Origin: Henricia sp. BOLD:AAB3569
Taxonomy: Eukaryota > Echinodermata > Asteroidea > Spinulosida > Echinasteridae
Reading direction: 5' to 3'
Length of the DNA stretch: 64,000 nt
NCBI GenBank assembly: GCA_037783545.1
Contig: JBBELK010000636.1
Coordinates: 310,001-374,000 of the forward strand
Each line of letters starts with the position of its first letter. Position 1 is the stretch's first letter. The position numbers and the translations under genes were made by a program. The notes below the pieces were generated by a model that saw only the letters and a list, made by a program, of their open reading frames with translations, searched no databases and was not told where the DNA came from. Below, piece after piece: positions 62,355 to 64,000 of this stretch.

Positions 62355-62790
62355 CCGCGTAGAATGGAGAACCGTCCGGTGGACTCTGCAACCTAGTGTG
62401 GTCGAACAGATACTCTTGACAGTCGATCGATCGTGCACACATAGATCTGTTTGCGTCGGGAGCCAACAGCATCTCCCGGTATTTTGCTCCAGGCATCCCG
62501 ACCCTCGAGCGTGGCAAGTCGATTCCTTGGTCGGAAATGTTTGCCTACGCGTTTCTCCCGATATCCTTAATTCCTCGGGTTCTCTCCAAGGTTCTTCTTG
62601 TGGTCCCGTTCTGGCCTCGGCAAGCTTGGTTCCCGCGTCTGGTCAACCTGTTGATTCACAACCCAACAGTTTTCCCTCATCGACCGGACATTCTGTTCCA
62701 ACCGGGCTCGAACATTCTTTACCCAGCATCCAAGAATCTTCACCTGGCAATCTGGGTATTGTCGAACAGTCCTTCCGCGCAGCAGTTCAT
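62355..62790 (+). pseudogene. DIRS RNase H C-terminal region, frameshifted
   Basis: In one frame RWTLQPSVVEQILL, then in another IDLFAS, then QQHLPVFCSRHPDPRAWQVD, and finally WSEMFAYAFLPISLIPRVL with FWPRQAWFPRLVNLL. In DIRS polyproteins these phrases form the end of the RNase H and the segment before the recombinase (VDLFASR, CSR.PDP.AW.VDALS, AYAFPP..LI, PFWPRQSWFP). At least three frame changes break it. No reverse transcriptase core is visible upstream. Confidence 0.85.
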
Positions 62791-63725
62791 TCGTCAGAGG
62801 CTGCCTCGTTCGCGGCACAACAGCCGACTTCGACATTTCTATAAATTGTGCCGACAGAAAGCTGTTAATCAGGCCCACTTTTCTCTGACAGACAATGGCA
62901 ATTTTCTAGTCTATTTATTTAATTTTGGCCTCACGGTAGCCACCATCAAGAACTACCGGTCAGCTATTGCCGCCATCCACGCGGGCTTCCCCGACGGCTC
63001 TTCTGCCTTGGGTCATATCCTCCGGGGATGTTCATTGCGAAGCCTCCCACTCGTGAGCTACTTCCCTCCTGGGACCTTCCGCTTGTTCTTGAGAGCCTTT
63101 CGCGTCCCCCGTTTGAACCCATGTTACAGACGTCCTTGCTCAACCTCAAGTTGGCCTTCCTCCTAGCAGTCGCGAACTCTCGACGCCAAAGCGAACTTCA
63201 GGCCTTGTCCATCGAACCCGGCCATATTCGCTGGGAGTCCCATGGAGTTCGTCTGGTTCTCCGGACCTCCTTCCTCACGAAGAACCAATCGGACGCCTTC
63301 TCTCCTCCTTCTGGAAGATAGGAAGTGGTGCCCGGTCCGAGCCCTCAAATGGTACCTCAATAGGACCGAACTAAACAGAGGTTCTACGACGAGTCTCTTC
63401 ATCACGTCGACGACTTATCATCGTCCAGCTTCACAAGAAACTATCGCTCCCTGGATTGTTACAGCCATTTGGTCCACCGAACTAAACTGGCCGACGGCTT
63501 CAGAGCAGAACTCCCGAGTCAAAGCGCATGACGTCAGAGCCGCTTCGACCTCGTGGGCCTTCTTCAATGGAGTTCCGCTTCCTGACGTTATGCAGGCTGC
63601 GTGCTGGAAGTCCTCCAACACTTTCACATCCTGCTACCTCCGGGACATCCTCCAATCCGAGGGCCGCACCGGCACCGCAGATCAGCGTTGCTGTCAGCAA
63701 CACATCCGTTCTTTTCTTTTTTGCC
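62790..63725 (+). pseudogene. DIRS-type tyrosine recombinase, frameshifted
   Basis: The N-terminal core-binding part includes TIKNYRSAIAAIHAGF, a typical YR motif. After a frameshift near 63015 comes LAFLLAVANSRRQSELQALS with the first catalytic Arg (about 63181-63186). After another between about 63240 and 63330 the frame reads RVKAHDVRAASTSWAF, where His 63527-63529 and Arg 63536-63538 are the H-x-x-R pair, and the nucleophilic Tyr is in SCYLRDI at 63635-63637. All four catalytic positions remain recognisable, but the gene needs two frameshifts, so this copy is inactive. Confidence 0.9.
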
Positions 63726-64000
63726 TAGAACGCATGGTGCCTCTCCTTAACCCACATATTGGTTTTGGTCTATTCCAGCTTCAACAGCATCTCACACCCA
63801 CCCCCTGCATCGGTGCTAGTCTGCACAGGTAGTGTCTCTACCTGTAAGATGAGCGCTGTAGACTCCCTCCCCACAGAAGTGTGGGAAGGGTCTACTAGCG
63901 AATACTTACCCGTAGAGCATCCCGCCCTCCTCCCCACTCGGGAGCTCGATGCATTCTCCTCTTATCTCGCCGCTTCGAGAAAAAGGGCATGGTGGGTAGT

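Larger units (their letters stand above)
61596..64000 (+). mobile_element. DIRS-type tyrosine-recombinase retrotransposon, decayed and truncated by window end
   Basis: The right part encodes the end of the RT/RNase H polyprotein and a tyrosine recombinase in broken frames. TACAGCGCTCATCTTACCCG at 61596 is inverted at 63838-63860 (ACCTGTAAGATGAGCGCTGT). CTTACCCGTAGAGC occurs as a direct repeat at 61608 and 63905. CCACTACCCACCGTGCCC at 61620 is inverted at the window's last bases (GGGCATGGTGGGTAGT). Such inverted and split repeats in place of LTRs are typical of the DIRS order, which integrates by tyrosine recombinase with no target duplication. Most of the usual gag and RT region is absent between 61640 and 62340, so this copy is internally deleted. 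Confidence 0.85.

Overview
This is eukaryotic genomic DNA, AT-rich, with long introns and very dense mobile-element debris. The only host gene I can establish is the 3' part of a stimulatory G-protein alpha subunit gene (Gs alpha, GNAS family) on the + strand. Eight coding exons between 11327 and 53568 splice in frame into 250 codons ending ...HLRQYELL-stop. They carry the catalytic Arg, the DVGGQ, NKQD and TCAVDT nucleotide-binding motifs and the receptor-binding C-terminus. The first ~130 residues, including the P-loop, were not found and probably lie upstream of the window. An animal source is clear. Abundant ACATGTA words, a DIRS-type retrotransposon, Tc1 elements, tRNA-derived SINEs and many hairpin MITEs fit a marine invertebrate (echinoderm, hemichordate, amphioxus or similar), but the sequence alone does not settle the taxon.

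Layout. 1-11326 is upstream intron or flank: degenerate tandem repeats, foldback elements (2795-3208, 3360-4510), MITEs and a two-phase minisatellite (8086-8428). Exon 1 of the window is at 11327-11424. It is followed by a 25.9 kb intron (11425-37344) holding at least fifteen repeat units, including a decayed Tc1-like transposon (29789-31303), a second copy of the coding-remnant foldback element (27560-28255) and tRNA-derived SINEs. Exons 2-8 are spread over 37345-53568, with palindromic MITEs in almost every intron between them. From 53569 onward come the 3' UTR and flank, more MITEs, a SINE nested in a MITE (55205-55778) and a tRNA-like SINE (59762-60006). At the right edge, 61596-64000, is a DIRS-type tyrosine-recombinase retrotransposon that is frameshifted and cut off by the window end.

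No interacting gene set or new enzymatic system is visible. The notable content is the mobile-element record. Two insertions can be proved from empty sites in paralogous copies inside the same window (44083-44257 and 9589-10002). A large foldback element has both arms derived from one protein-coding exon, resembling the N-terminus of ZMYM2/QRICH1/Crypton-related proteins. One hairpin family (TTAAAGGCACAGG ends) exists in ~140 bp and ~545 bp forms.

Most open reading frames in the window are short chance frames or read through palindromes, where both strands give similar peptides. They are not annotated as genes. Repeat boundaries were set by eye from matching arms or paralogous copies and may be off by several bases.
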